Source: Deltaproteobacteria bacterium
GTDB taxonomy: Bacteria; Myxococcota; B64-G9
Direction of reading: 5' to 3'
Length of the DNA: 42,202 bases
Assembly: GCA_016935365.1 (NCBI GenBank)
Contig: JAFGRB010000018.1
Location: 1 to 42,202, forward strand
Shown here in pieces: positions 23,827 through 31,410 of the stretch; within the stretch, counting starts at the first letter, position 1; every line of letters starts with the position of its first letter. A program made the translations under genes and the position numbers. The notes below the pieces were generated by a model. The model was not told the DNA's origin. It saw only the letters and a list, made by a program, of their open reading frames with translations, and did no database searches.

Positions 23827-25708
23827 GCCGGCGAGCCCCCCTGGCCGGCACCGTCACGCCATCCACCTCCACGGCCTCATCCGACAGGTTCAGGTACAGC
23901 TCGCCTCCGTCGGACAAGCGGTAGCGCACGGGCAGGACGTGGCTGTTTGCCTGCGTCAGGTGATCCTCCAGGGCGGTCGCCAGGCTGAGCGGCGCGGGGC
24001 GGCCGAACACGTCCAGCGGGCGCGCGGGCTCGCCGCTCTGCGCCAGGCCGAGCCGGTCCGCATCCAGGCCCCAGCTCCTTCGCTCCTCGGGAAGGCGTCT
24101 CAGGTCGTCGGACAGAAAGAAGCCCCCGCCTGCCAGCGCCACCACCCAGGTGCCGAAGCCCACCTCCTCGGCCTCCATCTGCCTGAGCAGCGGCGGATCC
24201 GGATCGCAGACAGCCGCCAGGCACAGGGGCCAGCGTCCGGACAGCGAGCGGGCCTGGCTCACGGCGAAGTGCCAGGAGGGACCGAACGGCTCCAGGGCGA
24301 TGTCGGGGCCGACCCGCCATAGCTCGGCGTAAGGAAAGCTCACGACCGGCGGTGCCCCCACGGCGAGCAGCACGACCTGCTCGCCGGCCGCCTCGCGGAT
24401 GGCCTGCAAGGCCAGGTGGTAGGCCTCCAGCCCGGTGACCGGCTCGTGTCGGCCGCCCTCGAAGGCGCCGGCGAAGAGAAAGTCGATCTTGAGCAGATCG
24501 TAGCCCCACGAGACGAGCCGGGCGATGGTCTCCTGGAGGAAAGCGCGAGCCTGCGGCTGGGTCGGATCCAGGACCCGCATCCGGCCGTGCTTGGCATGGT
24601 CGTACACCGCACCCTCGACGAACCAGTCCGGATGCTCGACCACCAGGGGCAGATCGGCATCGACCAGCAGAGGCGCCAGCCAGATCCCGACCTCGAAGCC
24701 GTCCGCCTTCAACTCGGCAGCCAGGCCCGAAAGACCGTCGGGAAACTCCTCGTTGGGTTGCCAGTCGCCCCAGGCGAGCTGCCAGCCATCGTCCACCACG
24801 ATACGCAAGCCGGAGCCGCTGTCCGACAGCGGCTCCAGGAGCCCGCGGGCCAGCGCGGCGTTCTCGAGCACGGAGCTCTCGTCCACGCCGTCGAAGAGCT
24901 CGTACCAGGAGTTCCAGCCGAGCTCGGGCGAGGCCGGCACGCTGCGCTGGACCTGCCGCCCAGCCAGGGCGCGGCCATAGCGCTCCCCGAGCTGTGCCAG
25001 GTCAGGCCCCAGGAGCACGAGCCAGCGACCCGCGGCGCTCTGCTGGCCGGTCCGCAGGGACACCTGCTCGCCAGCACAGCCGGACACGAGCCGCAGGTTC
25101 AGGCCCAGACCCGAGCGCGCCACCTGCAGCCAGGGCTTGAATCGCTCCGCTCGCAGGGCCCCGGCCAGCATGGCCATCTCCCCGCCTCCGGCGAAGGTGT
25201 AGAACCAGGACAGCGCATCGCCCTCGCGCAGCACCTCGGCGTCTCCGCGCGCCAGCAGCTGCGCGTCGAGCCTCGCCTCCTCGACCGGCTCCCCGATCGC
25301 CACCAGGCCGGTCTGGGACCAGGACTGGAAGCCGTTCGACAGCCAGGCCACCGCGCCTGGCAGATCCAGCTCGCCCCTGAGCTCGATCCCCTCGAGCTCC
25401 ACATCCTCGAAGGCCTCGAAGCGCAGCTCGAGCGCCCCTTCCTCCTCGGACACACCCACCCGGCCCGCACTGCCAGCCGGGCACCACAAGATGCCATCCG
25501 ACTGCTCGCAGCCCCCCTGACCGCCCAGCCAGCTCCCCGCCACCCGGGCTGCAGGGCAGAGCGAGGCGGAAGCGCCGCCACAGCCCACCTCGATCCGCAC
25601 GCCCTCCGCGCCCAGGACCATCCTCTGCCCACAGTCCTGACCTCCTTCGCAGGCGATGAGCTGGCAGACGAGCACCAGGCAGGCAGAGATCGCGCAGAGC
25701 GCCCTCAA
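23816..25708 (-). CDS. GH36-like alpha-galactosidase lipoprotein
   Basis: A glycoside hydrolase of the GH-D clan (GH36/GH27-like). The 630-residue product has a lipoprotein signal (MRALC...LIAC, Cys 20) and an N-terminal beta-sandwich (about 25-270). The TIM barrel carries ELGWNSWYELFDGVDE, a likely nucleophile D409 in LLKIDFLF and acid/base D469 in RVGPDIA. I chose TTG 25708 because GGAGG stands five bases upstream and the n-region is short and basic. An ATG at 25732 lacks a ribosome site and gives a less typical signal. The cell location is outer or inner membrane surface. Substrate specificity is not predictable, and a relative with other alpha-sugars is possible. Confidence 0.82.
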   Translation of the reverse strand: MRALCAISACLVLVCQLIACEGGQDCGQRMVLGAEGVRIEVGCGGASASLCPAARVAGSWLGGQGGCEQSDGILWCPAGSAGRVGVSEEEGALELRFEAFEDVELEGIELRGELDLPGAVAWLSNGFQSWSQTGLVAIGEPVEEARLDAQLLARGDAEVLREGDALSWFYTFAGGGEMAMLAGALRAERFKPWLQVARSGLGLNLRLVSGCAGEQVSLRTGQQSAAGRWLVLLGPDLAQLGERYGRALAGRQVQRSVPASPELGWNSWYELFDGVDESSVLENAALARGLLEPLSDSGSGLRIVVDDGWQLAWGDWQPNEEFPDGLSGLAAELKADGFEVGIWLAPLLVDADLPLVVEHPDWFVEGAVYDHAKHGRMRVLDPTQPQARAFLQETIARLVSWGYDLLKIDFLFAGAFEGGRHEPVTGLEAYHLALQAIREAAGEQVVLLAVGAPPVVSFPYAELWRVGPDIALEPFGPSWHFAVSQARSLSGRWPLCLAAVCDPDPPLLRQMEAEEVGFGTWVVALAGGGFFLSDDLRRLPEERRSWGLDADRLGLAQSGEPARPLDVFGRPAPLSLATALEDHLTQANSHVLPVRYRLSDGGELYLNLSDEAVEVDGVTVPARGARRLSP

Positions 25709-25773
25709 TCGCTCCTCCACGCCGGCCATCATCGCATGGAGCGCGCTGCGTATCCATGCTATTCTCCCGGGCC

Positions 25774-27129
25774 ATGCGCCATCTGGCAGTGCTGGCATGC
25801 TTCCTCGCGAGCGGCTGCCCCGGCAGAGCTCCCCCGACTCCAGGCCGGCCCGCGCCCGCACCGGACGAGCTGACCTGGTCGCGCTTGCTGGCACCCGCAC
25901 CCCCTGCGGCCGAGCCGGCTGGCTTCCCCCTGCCCCGCCACGCTGCCCTCGCCCTGGATCCCGCGGGCAACCAGCTCCTGCTCGCGCCGGGATCCGGAAG
26001 GAGCCTGAGCCTGACGCTCGCTGCGGCCGACGGCGCTCCTTCCTGGTCCCAGGCCATCCTGGCAGAGGACTGCGGCCCGGCCCTGGACGTCGCCTTCGAC
26101 TCCGAGGGCGAGGTCCTGGCCGCCGTCTGCCTGCGCGGCGCAGCGCGTCTGGGCACGAAGGGCCTGGGTATCCCAGGCACGTGGGCCCTGGCCGTGTCGC
26201 GCCTCGATGCAGCCGACGGCCACAGTCTGTGGCTGCGCACCTTCGACATCTCGAGCGCCTGTGACGCGCTCCGGCTCGCGGTCGACCGTGCTGGCCAGAC
26301 CATGCTGCTCTGCGCTGCGAGATCGAGCAGACCGGCGAGCAGCCCGAGAGGAGAGATCCTCACGAGCCTTCTGCTGGCCGGAGGCCAGGTCGCCTGGACA
26401 CAGCGAGCGGCATTCGAGGGGGCCTTGATGCCCGCCAGCTTGCTGCCCCTGGCCGGCGGCGACTCCATCCTGGCCGGCACGTTCCAGGGATGCCTGCGGC
26501 TTCCGGCTGTCGCCCCCCTGACGAGCGGAGCGCCAGCGGGATTCGTCGCGCGCCTGGACCCGGCCGGTGCGGCCCGCTGGGCTCGTCAGCTGGGAGGCCG
26601 GGGAGAGATGGCCGTCCTGGCCGCCCAATCGGGCCCGGAGGGCAGGATCGCCATGGCTGGCACCTGTGCGGGTCAGTTCCGCTTCGCGGGTCGAGACCAT
26701 CACAGCCCGAAAGGCGGCGGCGCCTGGCTGGGCTGGATCGACGAGGCTGGCCATGAGCTGGCCCTTCGAGAGCTGCCGGCCGGCCTGACGCCCACCTGCC
26801 TGGGGACGGAAGAGGCTCGACTGCTGCTAGGCGGACGCGTCTCGGCCCCTGTCGAGCTGGACGGCCAGCGGCTCGCTCCGGATGGAGACTGGAGCCTCTT
26901 CGCAGCCCGCCTCTCGGCCGAGGACCGGCTGGAGTGGTGGCAGCGCTTCGGGCGAGGCGAGCGAGACGCATCGCTCGGTGCCGGGATGACCCACCTGATT
27001 CCCACCGGCGATGGCGACATCCTGGCGCTGGCGCGCTTCACGGGCGTCCTGCACTTGGAGCGCTATCGGGTTACGGCCCGCAGCCAGCCGGTCCTGGCAT
27101 GGATGATCCTGCGCCCCCCGAGCCTCTGA
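25774..27129 (+). CDS. Putative lipoprotein with propeller-like repeats (451 aa)
   Basis: The product starts MRHLAVLACFLASGC, a textbook lipoprotein signal with Cys 15, then a Pro-rich spacer. The body shows repeated units such as ALALDPAGNQLLL, VAFDSEGEVLAAVC, LAVDRAGQTMLLCA, GWIDEAGHELAL and FAARLSAEDRLEWWQ. These resemble beta-propeller or PQQ-like repeats used for binding rather than catalysis. An alternative ATG at 25756 exists, but it is not in a good signal context. No ribosome site is evident. TATTCT stands eight bases before the ATG, hinting at a leaderless transcript. Function unknown. Confidence 0.75.
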   Translation: MRHLAVLACFLASGCPGRAPPTPGRPAPAPDELTWSRLLAPAPPAAEPAGFPLPRHAALALDPAGNQLLLAPGSGRSLSLTLAAADGAPSWSQAILAEDCGPALDVAFDSEGEVLAAVCLRGAARLGTKGLGIPGTWALAVSRLDAADGHSLWLRTFDISSACDALRLAVDRAGQTMLLCAARSSRPASSPRGEILTSLLLAGGQVAWTQRAAFEGALMPASLLPLAGGDSILAGTFQGCLRLPAVAPLTSGAPAGFVARLDPAGAARWARQLGGRGEMAVLAAQSGPEGRIAMAGTCAGQFRFAGRDHHSPKGGGAWLGWIDEAGHELALRELPAGLTPTCLGTEEARLLLGGRVSAPVELDGQRLAPDGDWSLFAARLSAEDRLEWWQRFGRGERDASLGAGMTHLIPTGDGDILALARFTGVLHLERYRVTARSQPVLAWMILRPPSL

Positions 27130-27142
27130 AGCCAGAGCCCAC

Positions 27143-27263
27143 GATTTCCCACCTCCGCCGCGATCTCCGCGTCGCTGCTGCGAATCCGCTCCTCGACGTG
27201 GGGAGACCACGACTGCGGACGGATTCTTGCGGCTCCTTGACATCACGGCGGATCTGGGAAATC
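27143..27263. promoter_or_regulatory. Intergenic region with an inverted repeat before the FHA gene
   Basis: No gene is seen between 27130 and 27332. GATTTCCCA (27143-27151) and TGGGAAATC (27255-27263) are exact inverted repeats 103 bases apart, the right arm lying about 35 bases upstream of the -35 box. They might be operator half-sites or chance. Confidence 0.3.
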
Positions 27264-27296
27264 TGCGAGGTGGGAGATGCGGGGAGCCTGGATCGC

Positions 27297-27325
27297 TTGC
27301 ACCTCCAGGATCGCTCGGCTACAAT
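27297..27325 (+). promoter_or_regulatory. Strong TTGCAC / TACAAT promoter, leaderless
   Basis: TTGCAC (27297-27302), 17 bases, TACAAT (27320-27325). Only seven bases separate the -10 box from ATG 27333, so transcription would start at or one base before the A of the start codon. No ribosome site is present, consistent with a leaderless mRNA. Confidence 0.6.
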
Positions 27326-27332
27326 CCACGAC

Positions 27333-29333
27333 ATGTTCAAGCTCATCGTCATCGACGCGGCTGGCAAGAAGCTCACGATCGACCTGGAAGACGAGCCCAA
27401 GACCCTCGGGCGAGGGACCGATTGCGACGTGCTGCTGAGGTCGCGCAGCATACCGCGTCACCTCATGAACGCCTGGATCGAGGACGAAACCCGGGTCATG
27501 GTGGAGGACCTGACCGGCGGCCAGGGGCTCTCGCTGGAAGGAGAGCGCATCTCCGGCACTTTCGAGCTCGAGCCCGGTGCCCAGCTGGAGTCCGGCCCCT
27601 ACGCGTTCACGGTCTCGGGCGAGGACGCCCGCGACACCGCACTGGAAGCCAAGGGCTCGACCCGCAGGGACTTGCCCGCCATCACCCAGCCCAAGGCCGA
27701 GCCGATGTCCGAGACGCCGCGCCCCGCGCTCTACGGCATCAGGGGCCGCAGCCGAGACCAGCGCTTCGTGCTGGCCGACGGGGCGAACGACATCGGCCGC
27801 AGCAGCGCAAACCAGGTCGTGCTGGACGACGGGTCCATCTCCAGGCTGCACGCCAAGCTCACCGTGGACGGTGACCAGTACATCCTGCGCGACATGCGAT
27901 CCTCCAACGGCACTTTCCTCAACAAGAAGCGACTCGAAGAAGACGAGGTGGAGCTGAAAGACGGCGCGCTGGTCCGCTTCGGCAACCTGGAGTACGCCTT
28001 CAGCCTGGGCCCCTTCGACCTGAGCGCCTATCTGCGCCGGAAGAAGCGCAAGATGATGATGCTCGGCGGCCTTGCGACCGCCGCTGCGCTGATCGCCGTG
28101 GTGGTCGTGCTCATCGGCATCATGCGGCCTCCGCCGCCGAAGCCCAAACCACCCACGGGTCCTGCGACCGGCCCGGCCACACCGGCCACACCGACCGAGA
28201 TCGAAGTCGAGAAGCGCATCGTGCAGGCCACGAAGAACATGCGCCAGCGCGACTGGGCCGGGGCCAAGCAGTCCTTGGCAGAGGCCATCGAGATCGATCC
28301 ACTCTGCAAGAAGTGCCGGACGCTGGATGCGAAGATCGACGAGGAGATCGCGAACCAGAAGCGCTTGCACGACGGCAGGGTGGAGTACGAGCTGAGCCAC
28401 TGGGCCGAGACGCGCAAGCTGCTCACGGCCATCCCGACCCACAGCGTCTACTTCCGGGACGCCAAGGAGATGATCGCCGAGAGCGAGAAGAAGCTCTCGA
28501 GCTTCTACAAGATCCAGTTCGAAGCCGCGGACCGACGCAAGGACTACGCCAAGGCCCACGCGATGGCGATCGACTACATGAAGCTCAATCCCTGCGATCG
28601 AACGATCTACGATCGCTGGGTCGTCAAGTTCGAGAAGCAGATGCGCGCCAGACGGATCCAGTTCACGCCCCACCTGTTCGACTGCGAGGTGGAGATCCGG
28701 GGCCCGATGGATCCCGAAGAAGCGCTGCACCTCATGTACCCCAAGGACGAGCTCTACGAGGTGGCGCTGGGCTACTACAAGGGCAAGCTGGACCGGGCCA
28801 TCGAGGACACGAAGAAGCTGGCCGTGGACTCCAAGGACAAGCAGGTCCGCGCCCTGGCAAAGCAGCTTCTACGCGGGCTCACGATCATCCGCAACAACTA
28901 CAACCAGGGATCGAGCGATCTGATGCGGGGAGACGAGACCAAAGGCCGCACCGCGTTGCGCACGGCGCTGCAGCACGACAGCAAGATCATGCCCACCGGG
29001 CTGGTCAGCTTCTACCGCAACGAGATCGGCAACCAGCTGGGCGCAAAGCTCTACAAGCAGGGCTTCTCCGTGTTCACCAAAGGGGATTACTTCGCTGCCT
29101 TCTCGGCCTGGAACGAATGCCTCAAGATCAAGCCGGACCACGAAGAGTGCAATGCGGGCATGAAGAAGCTCGAGAAAGTAGGCGATGACGTGCTCGAGAT
29201 GGCCCGCAAGGAAATAGGCCGGGGCAACGCGGAAAAGGCCTTCGCCATTCTTCAGGACCTGAAGAGGATCGTGCGCCCCACGAGCCTCCAGCACAAGCAG
29301 GCCGAGCTCCTGCTCGAGAAGGTCGAACGCTAG
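27333..29333 (+). CDS. Double-FHA, single-TM protein with TPR-like periplasmic region; SctD candidate
   Basis: The 666-residue protein begins with a degenerate FHA domain (about 1-95). A second, canonical FHA follows (about 132-225: GRSSANQVVLDD, SRLHAKL, RDMRSSNGTFLN), able to bind phosphothreonine. A basic patch and one TM helix (about 241-262), a Pro-rich linker and a helical, TPR-like region (about 285-666) complete it. The order cytosolic FHA, TM, periplasmic domain is that of SctD/CdsD, the T3SS inner-ring protein, and the gene faces the sct operons. However, SctD normally has ring-building beta domains, not TPRs, so a regulatory FHA-TPR protein is the alternative. Its TAG stop shares a CTAG palindrome with the sctT stop. 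Confidence 0.8.
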   Translation: MFKLIVIDAAGKKLTIDLEDEPKTLGRGTDCDVLLRSRSIPRHLMNAWIEDETRVMVEDLTGGQGLSLEGERISGTFELEPGAQLESGPYAFTVSGEDARDTALEAKGSTRRDLPAITQPKAEPMSETPRPALYGIRGRSRDQRFVLADGANDIGRSSANQVVLDDGSISRLHAKLTVDGDQYILRDMRSSNGTFLNKKRLEEDEVELKDGALVRFGNLEYAFSLGPFDLSAYLRRKKRKMMMLGGLATAAALIAVVVVLIGIMRPPPPKPKPPTGPATGPATPATPTEIEVEKRIVQATKNMRQRDWAGAKQSLAEAIEIDPLCKKCRTLDAKIDEEIANQKRLHDGRVEYELSHWAETRKLLTAIPTHSVYFRDAKEMIAESEKKLSSFYKIQFEAADRRKDYAKAHAMAIDYMKLNPCDRTIYDRWVVKFEKQMRARRIQFTPHLFDCEVEIRGPMDPEEALHLMYPKDELYEVALGYYKGKLDRAIEDTKKLAVDSKDKQVRALAKQLLRGLTIIRNNYNQGSSDLMRGDETKGRTALRTALQHDSKIMPTGLVSFYRNEIGNQLGAKLYKQGFSVFTKGDYFAAFSAWNECLKIKPDHEECNAGMKKLEKVGDDVLEMARKEIGRGNAEKAFAILQDLKRIVRPTSLQHKQAELLLEKVER

Positions 29334-30079
29334 AGCCACCAGGGCATCGAGCCTGCTCCGAAGACCTGATCCATCGTCAGGGCCACCACGCCGATCCCCA
29401 GCAAGGCCCGCAGAGGCATCCCCAGGAAGAAGACAGGGATGGGCGGGGCGCTGCGATTCACGAAGCCGAGCAGGCAGTCGGCTCCGAGCAGCGCGCCCGC
29501 GACCGGCAGGGCAATCGATACCGCTGCGCGCAGTGCTGCGCTGCTCAGCCCGATGAGCAGCCCGGCGGCCCGGCCACAATGGGGGTCTCGAGGAAAGGCG
29601 TCGAGGGGAAGAACGTCGAGGCTGTGCCGGAGGGCGTCCAGGAAGAAGGCCGGACCGCCGAGTGCAAAGAAAGCGCAGCACGCGAGTAGCAGGTGAAGCT
29701 CCTCCATGGGCGTGCCGCGTTGGTTCTGGAAGAAGACGAGGCCGCTCGACAGCTGCCGGGCCCCGCGGAGTTCGTCGATCCACCGCCCCCCCATCCGGAA
29801 GGCTTCCAGCAAGCAGGAGCCGGCCAGGGCCAGCACCGCGCCGACCGCCAGCTCCTTGAGCATGAGCCCGAAGTAGCGAAGTCCCTGGGGTGGCGCCGAG
29901 ACGAATGCCCCAAGCTCGGGATAGACGGCGATGGCCGTGCACACGACGAGAGCCAGGCGGGCGGGGAGCGGCACCCGCTCTCCCCCGAAGACGGGCACCA
30001 GCACCACGGGCGGGAGCACCCGACACGAAAGCAGCACACCCCACCAGAGCGGATCCAGCGCGGGGATCGAGGCGCTCAC
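29330..30079 (-). CDS. sctT: T3SS export apparatus protein SctT
   Basis: SctT (YscT/FliR family) completes the export gate with SctR and SctS in the inner membrane. The 249-residue protein is polytopic with six to eight helices. It carries GERVPLPARLALVVCTAIAVYPEL and a late region GADCLLGFVNRSAPPIPVFFLGMPLRALLGI, which contains the conserved N-R-xxP-xxPVFxxGxP-like motif of the family. The start is GTG 30079, overlapping the sctS stop (GTGA). It is the last gene of operon 2. No sctU follows, which is unusual because sctU commonly comes next. Confidence 0.92.
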   Translation of the reverse strand: MSASIPALDPLWWGVLLSCRVLPPVVLVPVFGGERVPLPARLALVVCTAIAVYPELGAFVSAPPQGLRYFGLMLKELAVGAVLALAGSCLLEAFRMGGRWIDELRGARQLSSGLVFFQNQRGTPMEELHLLLACCAFFALGGPAFFLDALRHSLDVLPLDAFPRDPHCGRAAGLLIGLSSAALRAAVSIALPVAGALLGADCLLGFVNRSAPPIPVFFLGMPLRALLGIGVVALTMDQVFGAGSMPWWL

Positions 30080-30342
30080 GACCCACCACCGGTCAGGCTC
30101 AGCCGCGCAAAGCGCAGCAGCTGCTCCCCCATCCAGGGAGCAGCCAGGGCCAGCGCGAGCAGGACAGCCAGTATCTTGGGGACGAAGGACAGGGTGAACT
30201 CCTGGACCTGGCTGGCCGCCTGCAGCAGCCCGACCACCAGACCCACGGCCAGCGAGACCGCCACCACCGGCGAGGCGACGACCAGCACCAACCACAGCGC
30301 TCGGCGTCCGAGCTCGAGCAGCACCGCGAATTCCGATTCCAC
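30076..30342 (-). CDS. sctS: T3SS export apparatus protein SctS
   Basis: This 88-residue protein of two hydrophobic helices matches the SctS/FliQ family. It has ALWLVLVVASPVVAVSLAVGLVVGLLQAASQVQEFTLSFVPKILAVLLAL, including the strongly conserved GLLQAxxQxxExTLxFxPK block. It contributes to the SctRST export gate. It starts at GTG 30342, ten bases after the sctR stop. The stop overlaps the sctT start, so the pair is translationally coupled. Confidence 0.95.
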   Translation of the reverse strand: MESEFAVLLELGRRALWLVLVVASPVVAVSLAVGLVVGLLQAASQVQEFTLSFVPKILAVLLALALAAPWMGEQLLRFARLSLTGGGS

Positions 30343-30352
30343 GCCGTACTCC

Positions 30353-30979
30353 TCAGAGATACTGGCCCAGCAGGCTCTGGGCGATCAGTGTCCATCCGTC
30401 GGCTGCTGCGAAGAGCAGCAGCTTCAGCGGCAAGGAGATCGTGGCCGGCGAGAGCATGTGCATGCCGAGAGACAGCAGCACGCTCGAGACCAGCATGTCC
30501 AGGACCAGGAATGGCAAGAAGATCGCGAAGCCCATCCGAAAGGCGTCGTTGAGCTGGCCCACCAGGAATGCGGGCACCAGCGCCCGCCAGGAGGTCTGCT
30601 GTCCGCCATCCGGCTCGAAGCTGGCAAAGGCCCGAAGGTGCTCTGGGCGGGTGTGACGCCGCAGGAATGCTTCCACCGGCTCGAAGGCGATGCCGATGGC
30701 CTGGATCATCTGGCCCGGCGCTCCGGAGACCAGTGCCGGCTCCTCTGCCTCCAGGCGCTGGCCGACCTCCGAGAGGACCGGCGCCATGACCACCAGGCTG
30801 AGCACCAGAGACAGGCCCGTCACCACGCTGTTGGGCGGGATCTGGGGCGTGCCGATGGCCGAGCGCACGATGGACAGCACGACCGCGATCTTGACGAAGG
30901 AGGTCAACATGACCATCAAGAAGGGCAAGAGGCCGGCGCCGATGCTGATCAGGATCAGGGTCGTCGGCGAGCTGCTCAT
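30353..30979 (-). CDS. sctR: T3SS export apparatus protein SctR
   Basis: SctR (FliP family) forms the core of the export gate. The 208-residue protein has SFVKIAVVLSIVRSAIGTPQIPPNSVVTGLSLVLSLVVMAPV near the N-terminus. The C-terminal part reads LVPAFLVGQLNDAFRMGFAIFLPFLVLDMLVSSVLLSLGMHMLSPATISLPLKLLLFAAADGWTLI. Both are close to the family consensus. Its ATG overlaps the stop of the FliO-like gene (ATGA). The periplasmic insertion between the halves is about 60 residues. Confidence 0.96.
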   Translation of the reverse strand: MSSSPTTLILISIGAGLLPFLMVMLTSFVKIAVVLSIVRSAIGTPQIPPNSVVTGLSLVLSLVVMAPVLSEVGQRLEAEEPALVSGAPGQMIQAIGIAFEPVEAFLRRHTRPEHLRAFASFEPDGGQQTSWRALVPAFLVGQLNDAFRMGFAIFLPFLVLDMLVSSVLLSLGMHMLSPATISLPLKLLLFAAADGWTLIAQSLLGQYL

Positions 30980-31410
30980 GATCTCTCCTCCAGCTCGCGC
31001 TCTTCGCGCTCGCCTTGACCGATCGAGCTCTGGCCGTCCAGGTGAGCCAGGAGCTGCAGGCCCTGCTCGGTACTGCAGGCGACCAGGAAGCGTCTGCCCT
31101 CGGCCTCGATCAGGTGAAGGCTGCGGCCCGGATCGAGCCGGATGCGCTCGAGAGACCTGAGGCGCCCCGCGCCTTCCGCTGCGCGCGCCTTGCTTCTCGC
31201 GCGCCTGACTGACCAGGCGACCGCCAGACCACCGGCGACCAGCGCGCCGGTCCCGGCGCCCGCGCCGCTCCGCTCGCTCGGGCTGTCGCCCGGCCGCATG
31301 TACAGGCTGCCCAGAAGCAGCGCGGCCAGAGCGCATATCGAGAGCCAGACCAGCTTGCGGCGCGGCAGAGCCGGGCCCCCCGCTCTTGCCGAGAGCAGAC
31401 CGAGTTTCAT
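30976..31410 (-). CDS. FliO-like accessory membrane protein
   Basis: A 144-residue protein with a signal-anchor-like TM (about 20-40), a short flexible segment and a second weak hydrophobic stretch near 55-66. It ends in a small C-terminal domain: RSLERIRLDPGRSLHLIEAEGRRFLVACSTEQGLQLLAHL. That domain has the FliO/MopB signature, a pair of strands with xxRxLxLIExxGRRxLV and a gLxLLA repeat. FliO assists FliP assembly in flagella and is normally absent from injectisomes. Here it sits directly before sctR, the FliP homologue, with ATGA overlaps on both sides, strongly suggesting an assembly role. Confidence 0.82.
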   Translation of the reverse strand: MKLGLLSARAGGPALPRRKLVWLSICALAALLLGSLYMRPGDSPSERSGAGAGTGALVAGGLAVAWSVRRARSKARAAEGAGRLRSLERIRLDPGRSLHLIEAEGRRFLVACSTEQGLQLLAHLDGQSSIGQGEREERELEERS

